From: CBDFNC01 sp965249895
GTDB taxonomy: Bacteria; Pseudomonadota; Gammaproteobacteria; Enterobacterales; CBDFNC01
Assembly: GCA_965249895.1 (NCBI GenBank)
Contig: CBDFNC010000005.1
Location: 186,001-250,000, forward strand
Direction: 5' to 3'
DNA length: 64,000 bases
The notes under the pieces were generated by a model. The model had not been told where the DNA came from. It did not search any database and saw only the letters and a list, made by a program, of their open reading frames with translations. A program made the position numbers and the translations under genes. Of the stretch, positions 16,754 to 25,211 are shown in pieces. Position 1 is the stretch's first letter; the number at the start of each line of letters is the position of its first letter.

Positions 16754-18166
16754 TTGAATATATTACATGTTGAAGACAAAAAAGATTGGTTCGATAGAAT
16801 CATTTACCCCTCTTTAATTGAAGCTGGAGCCAATCAAGTATTTCATGCCATAAATTACGACGATGCCTTGCGTATTGTAAACACAGAAAATATTGACTAT
16901 GCAATTTTAGATCAAGCCATCCCGTTAAATGATGATACCCCTACACCTGATATAACCAATGGCCTAAACTTAGCAGACTATATAAGAACAAACTTTGCTG
17001 GGATACCAATTCTGATTTTAACAGGGCAATCGACTGAAGAAGCCCTTGAACGCTTTATTGAAGATTTACCTGTAACCACTTTTTGGGATGGAAAGCCTAA
17101 ACATATTGTAAAAGTTAAAAAGAAAAAGCAGTTGGATGTGGTTATGGAAACACTATCTTCTGCGATTCAAGAGCTAAATTCATTAAATGCAATTGAGCTG
17201 TCTATTACTGGTTGTGAATTAGACACATATGAAAAAAGAATTATACAGCTATTCAGTAAACATAATAACGCAATAGGTGCAGAAATTGTCTCTATATCTG
17301 AAGGGTTATCATCTGCAAAAGTTCTTCGAGTAACACTTCTTAATAATAACGGCATCCCATTTCATTATGCTCTTGCAAAGATAGATAATCACAACGATAT
17401 TGATATCGATGACTACAATTTCAGTGTACACATTAACAAGCTTCCTGTAGGTAGCTTTCCAACATTATTAGATAAATACTATGCTGGCTGTGGAAATAAA
17501 AAAGGTATTTTTTATCAATTTGCCGCTGACTATAAGTCTGACTATTTTAATGAGCTAACTTCCAACGAAACAGTCGCAGTTGAGATTTTACAAAGGCTAA
17601 AAGCGATCCTTAATACTTGGTTGAAAAATAAAGAGTTAAAAAATTTCTCCGTCAAAGAAACTAGAGAAAAACTGTGTTCTGATGTTAAGTTTTCAGAGGT
17701 TGAACCAATATTAAAAAGCATAGAAGACATTGATATAGTGTCGTTTGAAAACGAACAAATTTCCGCATATTCCTGCGTTCAACACTCAGACTTACATGGA
17801 AAAAACATTTTGATTTCGGAAGTTCAACTCCCAATAATCATCGATTATGGAGACGTTCAAGAGCAAAGTTCAGCAATAGATATCGTAACATTAGAACTTA
17901 GTCCTTATTTTCATCCATCTATCAGGGAAGAGTTTACACCTTCTCTAGAACTTTTCACTAATTGGTTTGATGACGAGTATCACATTAAACATTCACCAAC
18001 ACCTGAAATTGCTACATTTCTTCGAAATTGGAAATCTGAATGTTCTTTTATGAACAGGCAGTATATTGTTACTGTATATGCATATGCTGTGAGGCAGTTA
18101 ACCTATGAAGGTACAAACAAAGAATATGCGAAAGCATTAATTAAAAGTGCAATAGATAGTTTTTAA
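16754..18166 (+). CDS. Receiver domain fused to an aminoglycoside-phosphotransferase-like kinase
   Basis: A 470-residue fusion. Residues 1-125 form a response-regulator receiver: acidic pocket E7-D8, phosphoacceptor D53 (AILDQAIP), T90 (LILTGQ) and a Lys in WDGKPKH. Residues about 165-470 resemble APH/choline-kinase-type phosphotransferases: a glycine-rich loop EGLSSAKV, ALAKI with a lysine, the catalytic loop QHSDLHGKNIL (about 342-352) and the metal-binding IIDYGDV (about 361-367). Thus phosphorylation by the upstream kinase could switch a small-molecule or protein kinase on or off. The start is TTG at 16754, directly after the previous stop, with AAGGAA upstream. I know of no described system with this fusion; it may belong to the ternary-complex-associated (TCAD) kinases (uncertain). 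Confidence 0.8.
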   Translation: MNILHVEDKKDWFDRIIYPSLIEAGANQVFHAINYDDALRIVNTENIDYAILDQAIPLNDDTPTPDITNGLNLADYIRTNFAGIPILILTGQSTEEALERFIEDLPVTTFWDGKPKHIVKVKKKKQLDVVMETLSSAIQELNSLNAIELSITGCELDTYEKRIIQLFSKHNNAIGAEIVSISEGLSSAKVLRVTLLNNNGIPFHYALAKIDNHNDIDIDDYNFSVHINKLPVGSFPTLLDKYYAGCGNKKGIFYQFAADYKSDYFNELTSNETVAVEILQRLKAILNTWLKNKELKNFSVKETREKLCSDVKFSEVEPILKSIEDIDIVSFENEQISAYSCVQHSDLHGKNILISEVQLPIIIDYGDVQEQSSAIDIVTLELSPYFHPSIREEFTPSLELFTNWFDDEYHIKHSPTPEIATFLRNWKSECSFMNRQYIVTVYAYAVRQLTYEGTNKEYAKALIKSAIDSF

Positions 18167-18173
18167 AATGAAA

Positions 18174-18213
18174 ATCCCCGGGGCAAGCCCTCTCGCTTTG
18201 CGGAGCGGGGTAT
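18174..18213 (+). terminator. Hairpin downstream of the four-gene operon
   Basis: ATCCCCG (18174-18180) pairs with CGGGGTAT (18206-18213), with smaller GGGC/GCCC and CGCTTTGCG stems inside. It lies 8 bases past the stop. There is no T-run, so it may be a REP-type hairpin acting as a 3' end rather than a classical terminator. Confidence 0.45.
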
Positions 18214-18403
18214 TAATGTTACTCAAGGACTGAAATATACGCAGCAAGCTGCGGGGAATTAGAACCTCAGAGATAAAAAAATCGGATAGTATCCGGTCCG
18301 CTTTTCGAGTTTATAATTGAAGGAAGTTAACCACCTTGATTAAAATATTAACTGTTGCGTCTTGCATTTATAAATCCGATTTCTTGAATTCATCAGGCTT
18401 TTC

Positions 18404-18480
18404 TGTCCAGGATTAGCTGATGCTATAACGCTAAGTTGTCCAAGATTAATTGACGCTATCGTAAGCGCTTAATTGTCGAC
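18404..18480. repeat. Imperfect direct repeats, transposon-end-like
   Basis: TGTCCA begins units at 18404 and 18437, each continuing RGATTARYTGAYGCTAT, and TGTCGA starts a partial third at 18474. Spaced transposase-binding repeats of this kind mark ends of several transposon families. No transposase for them is nearby, so this is probably a relic at the right edge of the operon. Family not identified. Confidence 0.4.
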
Positions 18481-18562
18481 GTGGTTTTCAATCCAATGAA
18501 TTGCCTCATAATGCTCCCATTCATTTATTACTCGGGATGCACTTATGGAAAAGGTCGGCAAA

Positions 18563-18916
18563 TTACCCCTGTTTTCTCCTAGAACTTGAAAATAGGTAGT
18601 CACTCGATTGTAAAGATGCAGAAAGTATCCATTTCATTAAGCTTTGTTGAGTTTTTGGGGTGATTTCGAATTGTACTTCAATATCGGTTTTCTGTTGAAC
18701 ATGCTTAACTCTGTTGAAGACCATATCTTGCGATGATACATCACAAACTCTGAGGGGGAGCAAATCGCTTGAGCGGAGCTTACTATCAATTGCCAGATTG
18801 AGCAGCGCCAGTTGCATTAAATTGTTTTCGATCTCAAGCCGGGTTCGAATTCGCCAGATTTCCTCTAATCGGAAAGGTTTTTTAACACCGCTGCGCCTTT
18901 TGTTTGAAGCGACCAT
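18563..18916 (-). pseudogene. Truncated tyrosine recombinase (integrase)
   Basis: 117 codons matching the N-terminal part of short, roughly 190-residue tyrosine recombinases: FRLEEIWRIRTRLE, LAIDSKLRSSDLLPLRVCDV with the first catalytic arginine region, and QQKTDIEVQFEITPKTQQSL. The frame then ends after YLFSSSRRKQG, before the H-x-x-R and Tyr regions, so it cannot be catalytic. AAGGAGG sits just upstream of the ATG. It is evidence that the operon to its left arrived on, or was edged by, a mobile element. Confidence 0.75.
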
Positions 18917-19030
18917 GATGACCTCCTTAATAAAAGTGGCTGGTCATTATGATTGTAGTGTCTTGGGTACAGGGAGCTTTACAACCAGTCTGAAGAACTG
19001 GCTTCTCGATACCTCATTACATTCTGATAG

Positions 19031-19420
19031 CTATTGCCCTCTCAGGTATTGTGCATACAAAACATCGGCAAAGTCGGTTTCGTTGATTTCTTTAGTGACT
19101 AAATCACGAACAGCATTGGCTAAAAGATCATTATCTTCGGTAATTTCGTAATCATTGAGCGACAAGTACTCAAGAGCGACAGCCAGTCCAGTGCGTTTAT
19201 TTGCATCAGGGCAGGCATGTGATACTGCTATACTAGCCGTATATTTAGCTGCTATTTCAAAAATATCGTCTAAACCTTGATAAACAATAGCATTGTCTAT
19301 TCTGCTAAGAGCCCCTTGTAGCTTAGGGATATCTACTGAACCTTTCATTCCTGGTTCAGTGCTCAAGATTAGTGCATTTATCTCAATAACACGCTCGAAC
19401 GGAAAGCAAATGATATTCAT
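19031..19420 (-). CDS. doc: Doc (death-on-curing) family toxin
   Basis: A 129-residue Fic-fold protein of the Doc type. The active loop is HACPDANKRTGLA, matching the HxFx(D/N)xNKRT core, although the usual Phe is Cys here. Doc toxins phosphorylate EF-Tu and block translation until bound by the antitoxin. Length (about 125-130) is normal. Its ATG overlaps the stop of the 56-codon gene upstream (TAATG), the usual antitoxin-toxin order. It is a stabilising module typical of islands. Confidence 0.85.
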   Translation of the reverse strand: MNIICFPFERVIEINALILSTEPGMKGSVDIPKLQGALSRIDNAIVYQGLDDIFEIAAKYTASIAVSHACPDANKRTGLAVALEYLSLNDYEITEDNDLLANAVRDLVTKEINETDFADVLYAQYLRGQ

Positions 19421-19590
19421 TACATATCAGCCAGCTTCTGGAAGGTTTTCGGGTGTGTTCTTAGGGCTAACTTAGTTTCAGACTTCACTATTTGCTGACC
19501 AAAGTCGCCAGTAAGGTCCAACTGTTTAGTCGCTTTAATTTTTGGCCGTTCGACAGCTTGTACGCCATAGGCTTCAAGTTTTTTATTCAT
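19420..19590 (-). CDS. Putative antitoxin partner of Doc
   Basis: A 56-residue basic protein (MNKKLEAYGVQAVERPKIKA at the N-terminus, ending FQKLADM). It is read from an ATG with AAGGG 7 bases upstream, and its stop overlaps the toxin start by one base. Size, order and coupling fit a Doc antitoxin; I do not recognise the DNA-binding family. It may also bind its own promoter in the 19591-19746 gap. Confidence 0.7.
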   Translation of the reverse strand: MNKKLEAYGVQAVERPKIKATKQLDLTGDFGQQIVKSETKLALRTHPKTFQKLADM

Positions 19591-19746
19591 GATGCACCCT
19601 TCTATTCATCTACTAGCCGATTATAACTTTATATACCTCAGAAAACACCACGGTTTAAATTCAACTGTAGTGTTGGCCTTTAGGCCAGCTCCCCCTTATA
19701 GTGTCATAAATAGTGCCAAAAAGTCTAAACAGAAATTAGCGAGTGG

Positions 19747-19756
19747 TAGTCGGATT
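19747..19756. repeat. Left target-site duplication of the ISAs1 element
   Basis: TAGTCGGATT immediately outside the left inverted repeat is repeated exactly at 21038-21047. Ten bases suits the ISAs1 family. Confidence 0.9.
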
Positions 19757-21037
19757 CAGGGTAAACGCATGAACATTATTTAACCATAGCCAAACACTCA
19801 AGCAGGTAGTCGGTATTCAATACGCACAGTGTGCGCTTGTTTTTCATACTCAATTTTCGTGATGTATTTTGTTTTAGGATATTGAGCACCAGCTGCCTGA
19901 TTACTGCGAGGTTCTCCCCCGAAAAGCCTTGGCGAGCTCTACAAGCATCCTCCCCGAAGGAGACATCCAGCGACCAGTGAAGTAAATTCTCCACTGCCCA
20001 ATGCTGTCGAGAAGCGGATAAAGCCTCGATTACAGTGAGTTTCCGGCTGCAAATATAGAACTTTACTGATGAGTGGCCTTTTTTCTTTTCTGCTCTGTCT
20101 GATTGAACTGCAACCAGGCACTTTGCTCCCCAACTTTGACTTATCGGTGTTGCGTCGGTCACAGGTAAAACCCAGCAACGCCGATGCTCCTTACGGCCAT
20201 GTGCGTTGCCATGTGTTTCTGTAAATAGTTCATTTTCGTTATCTTCTGGATGCTGCTCCCAGTGAGTATTAAACTGACCTTCAATTTCTTGTGTGAGTTT
20301 CTTTTGATTACCTTTGGCCGGAAGAAAGAAATCAGCCTCTTTTGCAATGATTGCTTTGGCAATTTTCTTCTGAGTTCCCATCGCATCAATGCTGACCAGG
20401 CATCCCTTTAGCTCCAATAGTTTAAGTAGCTCGGGGATAGCGGTGATTTCATTCGATTTATTATCAACCTTCAGCTGCCCTAAGCACAGACCCAAATCTG
20501 ATGCCCAAGCATTGACCATGTGAATAGTTTTTCCACCTTTTCCTTTGGCTGCACCTCGTACCGCCTTTCCATCAATGGCTACTTGTCCCTGGAGCTCCGT
20601 GTCGGCAAGAAAGTCCTGTACCCAGTGACTGAAAACACTTCGTAGTGCTTCTGGAGACAAGATTGAAAAAACACGGTTAAAGGTATCGTGAGAAGGAGTA
20701 CCAAATGGAAGTTCAAACCACTTTTTGAACCAACTTTCACGCTCTTTACTGTAAAGCGCGACCTGCTCCCAGGTATCCTGATTACTAAAAATGGCGCAAA
20801 TTGCCATAAACACAACCTCAGATAAAACGTAGGTACATTTCTCTTGGTGGCGAGAGTCAGGCAGGTCTTTTAGGTAATCAATCAAGGGACGTTTAGCCAT
20901 AGAAATGGAGCTATTAGTGTAAGATCACAGTTTAATACCGGACTGAACTTATCGAAGCAACAAAAAATTACGCTTTGGTTGATTGACTGATCGCTTGTTG
21001 ATCAACTTGATTGAATTTTGATCATGCGTTTTCCCTG
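19757..21037 (-). mobile_element. Complete ISAs1-family insertion sequence
   Basis: A 1281-bp element. Terminal repeats CAGGGTAAACGCATGA (19757-19772) and its inverse at 21022-21037 match 15 of 16. A perfect 10-bp direct repeat flanks it and an intact transposase is inside, so insertion looks recent. Confidence 0.93.
19776..20900 (-). CDS. ISAs1-family transposase
   Basis: A 374-residue DDE transposase of the ISAs1 type. Seen: N-terminal LIDYLKDLPDSRHQEK, EVVFMAICAIFSNQDTWEQ, VAIDGKAVRGA with the first catalytic Asp, LVSIDAMGTQKKIA with the second, and the C-terminal HWAVENLLHWSLDVSFGED with the Glu. Length is the family norm and there is no internal stop. It lies wholly inside the inverted repeats. 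The start ATG is 137 bases inside the right end. Confidence 0.95.
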   Translation of the reverse strand: MAKRPLIDYLKDLPDSRHQEKCTYVLSEVVFMAICAIFSNQDTWEQVALYSKERESWFKKWFELPFGTPSHDTFNRVFSILSPEALRSVFSHWVQDFLADTELQGQVAIDGKAVRGAAKGKGGKTIHMVNAWASDLGLCLGQLKVDNKSNEITAIPELLKLLELKGCLVSIDAMGTQKKIAKAIIAKEADFFLPAKGNQKKLTQEIEGQFNTHWEQHPEDNENELFTETHGNAHGRKEHRRCWVLPVTDATPISQSWGAKCLVAVQSDRAEKKKGHSSVKFYICSRKLTVIEALSASRQHWAVENLLHWSLDVSFGEDACRARQGFSGENLAVIRQLVLNILKQNTSRKLSMKNKRTLCVLNTDYLLECLAMVK

Positions 21038-21047
21038 TAGTCGGATT
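21038..21047. repeat. Right target-site duplication of the ISAs1 element
   Basis: Exact copy of the 10 bases at 19747-19756, adjoining the right inverted repeat. Confidence 0.9.
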
Positions 21048-21527
21048 AACTCAGGTATTAGAAATTGCCCTTTTTTCTCCGGTGCGTAACAAACTTTTGT
21101 GGCAAACCCCGAGATTTGCTAACACCACAGGCCCGATTGATAAACTCTCAAACAGGCCCTGACGGTTGTCATACTCTGTGCCAACAGTAAGAAGTAAGAG
21201 GTGTTAGCCCTTTTCGGATTAGCCTAAATATTCCAAATGACGAATAATAAGGCAGGTTTTCAGCTCGTTTTGGGGCAGACTCGTGTCAGCCGAGAAAAGA
21301 TGAATACCAGCGCTTTGCGTGTTGAAAAGGTATAATCATCGCTAGCTGTCGCTTAGCGATGATTATTTACCGGCAGCAGGGTTTACAAATTGATAGGGTG
21401 AAGCGGCAAAGTCCCTTGGTAATTAATCCGCCACTTTCTTTGGTAATCACATCAGTGAAAATAAATGGATCAGACTGCGCTACTCGCCTCTGGCAGCAAC
21501 AGTAGGATCAACACCTGGTAAGTTAGT
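21048..21527. other. 480-base gap with no recognised gene
   Basis: No frame with a family, no RNA gene and no strong hairpin seen. It separates the mobile island from the conserved-looking genes to the right. Confidence 0.3.
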
Positions 21528-21956
21528 TTAAGATCTGAGTCTGCGACTTGTACTTTCGAAGCTGGCGGATAAGGTATCAAACTCCACCTGGAAACCCCGG
21601 TCACATTGATCTAACTGGCGACAATAGCGTACCAGCTCCTGCAGGCTCTTATTCGCCAGCGATAAACAGTCAAGACGAAAGCAATCCGCCCGGCCAAGGC
21701 TACGTATCTCTTCCAGTAGCCGATAATGGAGTTTTTTCAGCGCCCAAAGCCGGCGCTCCTCGTCGCCAAAACTCTCACTTAACTCTGCAAGCTTCAAGCA
21801 ACAAAGGTTAAACGCCACCAATTTATCCCGGTTTGCCGCAGTACTGCTAAGGGCTTTTTCGGCAAAATATAGTTCTACATTTGCGTCTTGTACTTGCTTT
21901 TTATAGCGGTCCGATTGCTCGGTCAGCAGCTGCAGAATAGATATGTCTTGTCGCAT
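21528..21956 (-). CDS. Unknown helical protein behind a Fur box
   Basis: A 142-residue protein that I do not recognise. It is almost entirely charged helix, without signal peptide or membrane segment. Five cysteines sit in its central and C-terminal part (LCCLKL, ADCFRLDCLS, RYCRQLDQCDRG), which could bind metal. A Fur-type operator lies 28 bases upstream of its start, so iron-repressed expression is likely. It is divergent from the serine dehydratase operon. Possible roles are haem or iron handling or a stress adaptor; the sequence does not decide. Being a real gene is supported by length and by the operator. Confidence 0.55.
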   Translation of the reverse strand: MRQDISILQLLTEQSDRYKKQVQDANVELYFAEKALSSTAANRDKLVAFNLCCLKLAELSESFGDEERRLWALKKLHYRLLEEIRSLGRADCFRLDCLSLANKSLQELVRYCRQLDQCDRGFQVEFDTLSASFESTSRRLRS

Positions 21957-21983
21957 AACACTTTATAGTAAGGAATTTAACGT

Positions 21984-22002
21984 AATGATAATACTTCTCA
22001 TT
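21984..22002. promoter_or_regulatory. Probable Fur box
   Basis: AATGATAATACTTCTCATT fits the 7-1-7 Fur pattern TGATAAT-n-ATTATCA at 12 of 14 positions. It lies between divergent genes, nearer the 142-residue unknown, so that gene is the likely target. Confidence 0.65.
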
Positions 22003-22159
22003 TTAATGTAAAGTACTGAATCCATTTTTGTTGGAACAAACCATATTTGCTAGCCGGATAGAACTAGATCGCTGTTTTCTAAGTAATATCTTGCTGTTTC
22101 TCTAACAGTCGTAGTATATATCCTAAGGACTTTATTTTTACTTTACTCTGGAGGCTGAC

Positions 22160-23086
22160 TTGCACCCGCTACACATTAAAACCCCCCTTATCGAATCACT
22201 AGCACTGGGACAACATATGGCTGGCTCGGTGTGGTTAAAAATGGAAGCTTGTCAGCCAACTGGCTCTTTTAAACCCCGTGGAATAGGCCACGCGTGCCAA
22301 CAGCAGCAAATCAACGGGGCCCGCTTTTTGATCTCCTCTTCCGGTGGCAATGCTGGCCTGGCTGTCGCCTACTCTGGTCGTAAGCTAAATATGCCAACCA
22401 CTGTAGTCGTGCCCAAAACCACCAGTAAAACGGCCATTGAGCTGATAACGCTAGAAAAAGCCAAGGTAATCATCGAAGGTGAAACCTGGTTTGAAGCGCA
22501 CCAATATGCCATGACACTGGCTGGTAATGATGGCGCCTACATTCACCCATTTGATGATCCGCTGCTTTGGCAAGGCCACGCCAGCGTGATAGACGAAGTT
22601 GCTGAATCTGGCTTAATACCCGATGCAGTGGTGCTGTCCGTCGGTGGCGGTGGACTCTTGTGCGGTGTCCTTGAGGGCTTACACAGAAACCAAATGCAAG
22701 ATGTCCCGGTTATTGCGGTAGAAACCCTGGGCGCCGACGCATTTAATCAATCCCTCACTGAGGGTAGATTGGTCGAGCTTGATACTATCAGCAGTATCGC
22801 TACTTCCCTGGGGGCAAAACAGGTCGCCAAACAGGCATTCGAATGGCGCAAACGGCATAAAATAATATCCCATACTGTGTCTGATCTGGACGCAGTCAAT
22901 GCTTGTCTACAGTTTGCCAAGGACCACCGAGTAATTGTAGAGCCCGCCTGTGGTGCGTCTTTAGCCAGTATCTATCAGCCCATCACGGCGCTGAAAGATA
23001 AAATGACGGTACTGGTCATCGTCTGTGGAGGCGTAGCTACCGGCTTCGAGCAGCTACAAGCGTTAAAATCACAACTTGAACAATAA
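22160..23086 (+). CDS. PLP-dependent L-serine/L-threonine dehydratase
   Basis: A 308-residue fold-type II PLP enzyme of the serine dehydratase (SDS/SDH-like) group, which deaminates serine or threonine to the 2-oxo acid. PLP lysine K38 is in GSFKPRG; SSSGGNAGLA forms the substrate-side loop, VGGGGLLCG binds the cofactor phosphate, and VEPACGAS and VIVCGG lie near the C-terminus, as in the SDS type. There is no ACT regulatory domain. The start is TTG with GGAGG 6 bases upstream. It is followed at 24 bases by gpx and then gst, so it is the head of a probable three-gene operon. Substrate preference unknown. Confidence 0.85.
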   Translation: MHPLHIKTPLIESLALGQHMAGSVWLKMEACQPTGSFKPRGIGHACQQQQINGARFLISSSGGNAGLAVAYSGRKLNMPTTVVVPKTTSKTAIELITLEKAKVIIEGETWFEAHQYAMTLAGNDGAYIHPFDDPLLWQGHASVIDEVAESGLIPDAVVLSVGGGGLLCGVLEGLHRNQMQDVPVIAVETLGADAFNQSLTEGRLVELDTISSIATSLGAKQVAKQAFEWRKRHKIISHTVSDLDAVNACLQFAKDHRVIVEPACGASLASIYQPITALKDKMTVLVIVCGGVATGFEQLQALKSQLEQ

Positions 23087-23110
23087 CCTGCGACGGCAAA
23101 GGAAACCCCT

Positions 23111-23590
23111 ATGAGCAAGCTTTACGATATTGAAGTGATCAGTCTATCCGGCGAGAAACAGTCTTTATCCCAGTATCAAGGCCAGGTTATGCTCATCGTA
23201 AACACCGCCAGCGAGTGTGGATTTACGCCGCAATATCAAGGCCTGGAAGCGCTATATAAAAAATATCAGGATCAAGGCTTTAGAGTGCTGGGGTTTCCGT
23301 GCAACCAATTTGGTAAACAGGAGCCGGGGTCAAGTAGTGACATTCAAACATTTTGTGAACGTAATTATGGGGTTACATTTCCATTGTTCAGCAAGATAGA
23401 CGTTAATGGCGATCACACCCACCCGCTGTTTGCGCTATTAAAAGGTGAAGCCCCCGGCCTGCTCGGTACCAAAGCCATCAAATGGAATTTCACTAAGTTT
23501 TTAGTCGCTCAGGACGGAAGCGTACTCAAACGCTTTGCCCCAAAAGATAAACCCGAATCCATTGAGCAGCACATCCAAGCGCTGTTGTAA
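23111..23590 (+). CDS. Glutathione peroxidase (cysteine type)
   Basis: A 159-residue Gpx/BtuE-family peroxidase that reduces peroxides using glutathione or thioredoxin. Peroxidatic C36 is in NTASECGFTPQ, with the partner Gln in FPCNQFG and Trp/Asn in KWNFTKF. Although selD is nearby, the active residue is Cys, encoded TGT, not selenocysteine. Length is normal for the bacterial, non-oligomeric form. No signal peptide. It is co-directional and closely spaced with the serine dehydratase and a glutathione transferase, suggesting a thiol/oxidative-stress unit. Confidence 0.93.
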   Translation: MSKLYDIEVISLSGEKQSLSQYQGQVMLIVNTASECGFTPQYQGLEALYKKYQDQGFRVLGFPCNQFGKQEPGSSSDIQTFCERNYGVTFPLFSKIDVNGDHTHPLFALLKGEAPGLLGTKAIKWNFTKFLVAQDGSVLKRFAPKDKPESIEQHIQALL

Positions 23591-23609
23591 CAAAAACAAG
23601 GATATTCAC

Positions 23610-24218
23610 ATGAAATTGTATTGCTCCCCTGCTTCACCTTTTGCCCGCAAGGTCATTGTCTGTGCCATGGAACTTGGATTAGCAGACCAAATTGAACAAG
23701 TCACCATTAACCCACTGGAAAACCCTCCAGAGCTAATTAAAGTGAACCCTTTATGTAAGGTGCCTGCACTTCTTACTGACGATGGGGAACTATTATTTGA
23801 AAGCCCTTTATTGGTCACCTACCTGGATGAGTTAGCTGTCAAACAAGGTAAAAAAAGTTTGACTCACGATACTGAGTGGGACCATATCAAGGTGCTCACA
23901 CTGCAAGCGTTAGCCGATGGTGTAATGGAGTCAGCGTTTAGGTTAACCATGGAAGCAAAACGACCTCAAGAGCAACAGTCAATGATGTGGCAGACCCGTT
24001 GGACTGACGCCATTTTACACAGTTTGTCTCACATAATTGAACACTACAAGCCACTATTAAACAGCATTAATACTGGCAGCATAGCGGTCGCCTGCACACT
24101 GGAATACATCGATTTCAGGCAGCCTCAAATTAATTGGCGAGAAAGTCACGCGCCTTTGGCTAGCTGGTTAGCTGAATTTGCACAAAATGACGCATTACGT
24201 ACCACTAAGCCTGTCTAA
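23610..24218 (+). CDS. Glutathione S-transferase family protein
   Basis: A 202-residue GST with N-terminal thioredoxin-fold motif KLYCSPASPFARKV, the cis-Pro region KVPALLTDDG and the glutathione-binding ES in LFESPLLVTYLDE. The C-terminal part is the usual all-helical domain ending HAPLASWLAEF. The ATG at 23610 has CAAGGA before it and starts 19 bases after gpx; an upstream start in the same frame would overlap gpx by 18 codons and is unlikely. Substrate unknown. Confidence 0.88.
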   Translation: MKLYCSPASPFARKVIVCAMELGLADQIEQVTINPLENPPELIKVNPLCKVPALLTDDGELLFESPLLVTYLDELAVKQGKKSLTHDTEWDHIKVLTLQALADGVMESAFRLTMEAKRPQEQQSMMWQTRWTDAILHSLSHIIEHYKPLLNSINTGSIAVACTLEYIDFRQPQINWRESHAPLASWLAEFAQNDALRTTKPV

Positions 24219-24227
24219 TCACAAACC

Positions 24228-24275
24228 AAGGGCGGCTTGGCTCATATTAAATATTGTCCGCTTAGCGCCCTTTTT
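24228..24275 (+). terminator. Possible terminator after the GST gene
   Basis: AAGGGCG (24228-24234) and CGCCCTT (24266-24272) flank a 31-base loop and are followed by TTT. The long loop makes it a weak call. Confidence 0.45.
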
Positions 24276-24530
24276 CCCTGAAAGATTGGAAGAGAAGGTA
24301 GTAGTCCGCTGCAGGGGTTGAGTAAGGGTCAGCTTAACTGATTGATATTACAAGTACCTCTGCAGTCATTCGACAGTGTCTCGTTAAATTCTATGGGTCT
24401 TGGAAAACTATTTATTACTTGTGTGATCGCATTCGCAAAGCCTTGACCCTTGCTTGCCCGTGACTATTGTAAGCTGTATGTTAAATCTCGCTTAACAGGA
24501 AAATGTTCAATTGGTTAAGGAGTGATGACA

Positions 24531-24752
24531 ATGGAGCAACAGGCTAGTATTTTAATTATTTTTTCACTTGTTAGTACTATGGTGCTGTTAGCCAGGCATT
24601 GGCAATTTGAAATGGCCGAGCAGGCCCAGCGACCTGGTTTTTTCCGATTCTGGTTACTTGGTTTAGTCAACTTTACTCGAACTATGTGTTTTAAGGACAC
24701 ACTGACATTTCGCCAGGCCTATCCCAGTTTGTTTCACGCACAGGCCAATTAG
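24531..24752 (+). CDS. Small single-pass membrane protein, unknown
   Basis: A 73-residue protein with one hydrophobic segment near the N-terminus (ILIIFSLVSTMVLLA) followed by an amphipathic, basic tail with FFRFWLLGLVNFTR. AAGGAG lies 8 bases before the ATG at 24531, which supports translation. It stands alone between hairpins and non-coding DNA. No family recognised. Confidence 0.45.
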   Translation: MEQQASILIIFSLVSTMVLLARHWQFEMAEQAQRPGFFRFWLLGLVNFTRTMCFKDTLTFRQAYPSLFHAQAN

Positions 24753-25152
24753 CATTGTATACGTTTTGCAGGCAAGCCATATACCCAGGCTTGCCCCACT
24801 GTTTCATATCTAAATCTACTTCTTGGCCAGAGCCCCTTCCCCTTGGCGGCTCGCCAAGTCACCCATAGACAACTATGTAGCAAGCACGCTGTTGAATCCA
24901 AATATGCCAGCACCGGCCAATTCAACAGGAAACCCCAACAAGAGCACCGTTGAAGCCATAATGCCCTTCAATCTAGCCATCTTTGATTCGCTTCCTGCCG
25001 ATTTTCGGCTCCCGCAAGTGGTTGAGTACTTCATGGCACCCTTTGACAATACGAAAAGGTCGTTCAACCCCGAGGCGGTTAGGTAAATGAGGTGTTCGTA
25101 TGCGTAAAGGGGCATTTAAAAAGGTTATAGCTTACAGTTAAATAAAACTGTG
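24753..25152. other. 400-base gap upstream of the copper operon
   Basis: Overlapping frames on both strands (24823-25086 +, 24873-25115 -) have no ribosome binding site or family. I treat the stretch as non-coding or decayed. Confidence 0.3.
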
Positions 25153-25183
25153 TTGACTTTTCCCCTACGGGAAGGTCAATAAT
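25153..25183 (+). promoter_or_regulatory. CueR/MerR-type copper promoter
   Basis: TTGACT (25153-25158) and AATAAT (25178-25183) are separated by 19 bases, the abnormal spacing that MerR-family activators correct. The spacer contains TTTCCCC-TAC-GGGAAGGT, matching the CueR operator CTTCCCC...GGAAGGT at 13 of 19 positions in identical register. It drives the copper genes that follow. No cueR gene is in the window. Confidence 0.8.
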
Positions 25184-25211
25184 TTAATAATCACTCGCAG
25201 ATGGTATTGGT

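Noticed and set aside
23111..23590. Glutathione peroxidase as a selenoprotein
   Set aside because: The active-site codon is TGT (Cys36), and the frame has no internal TGA.
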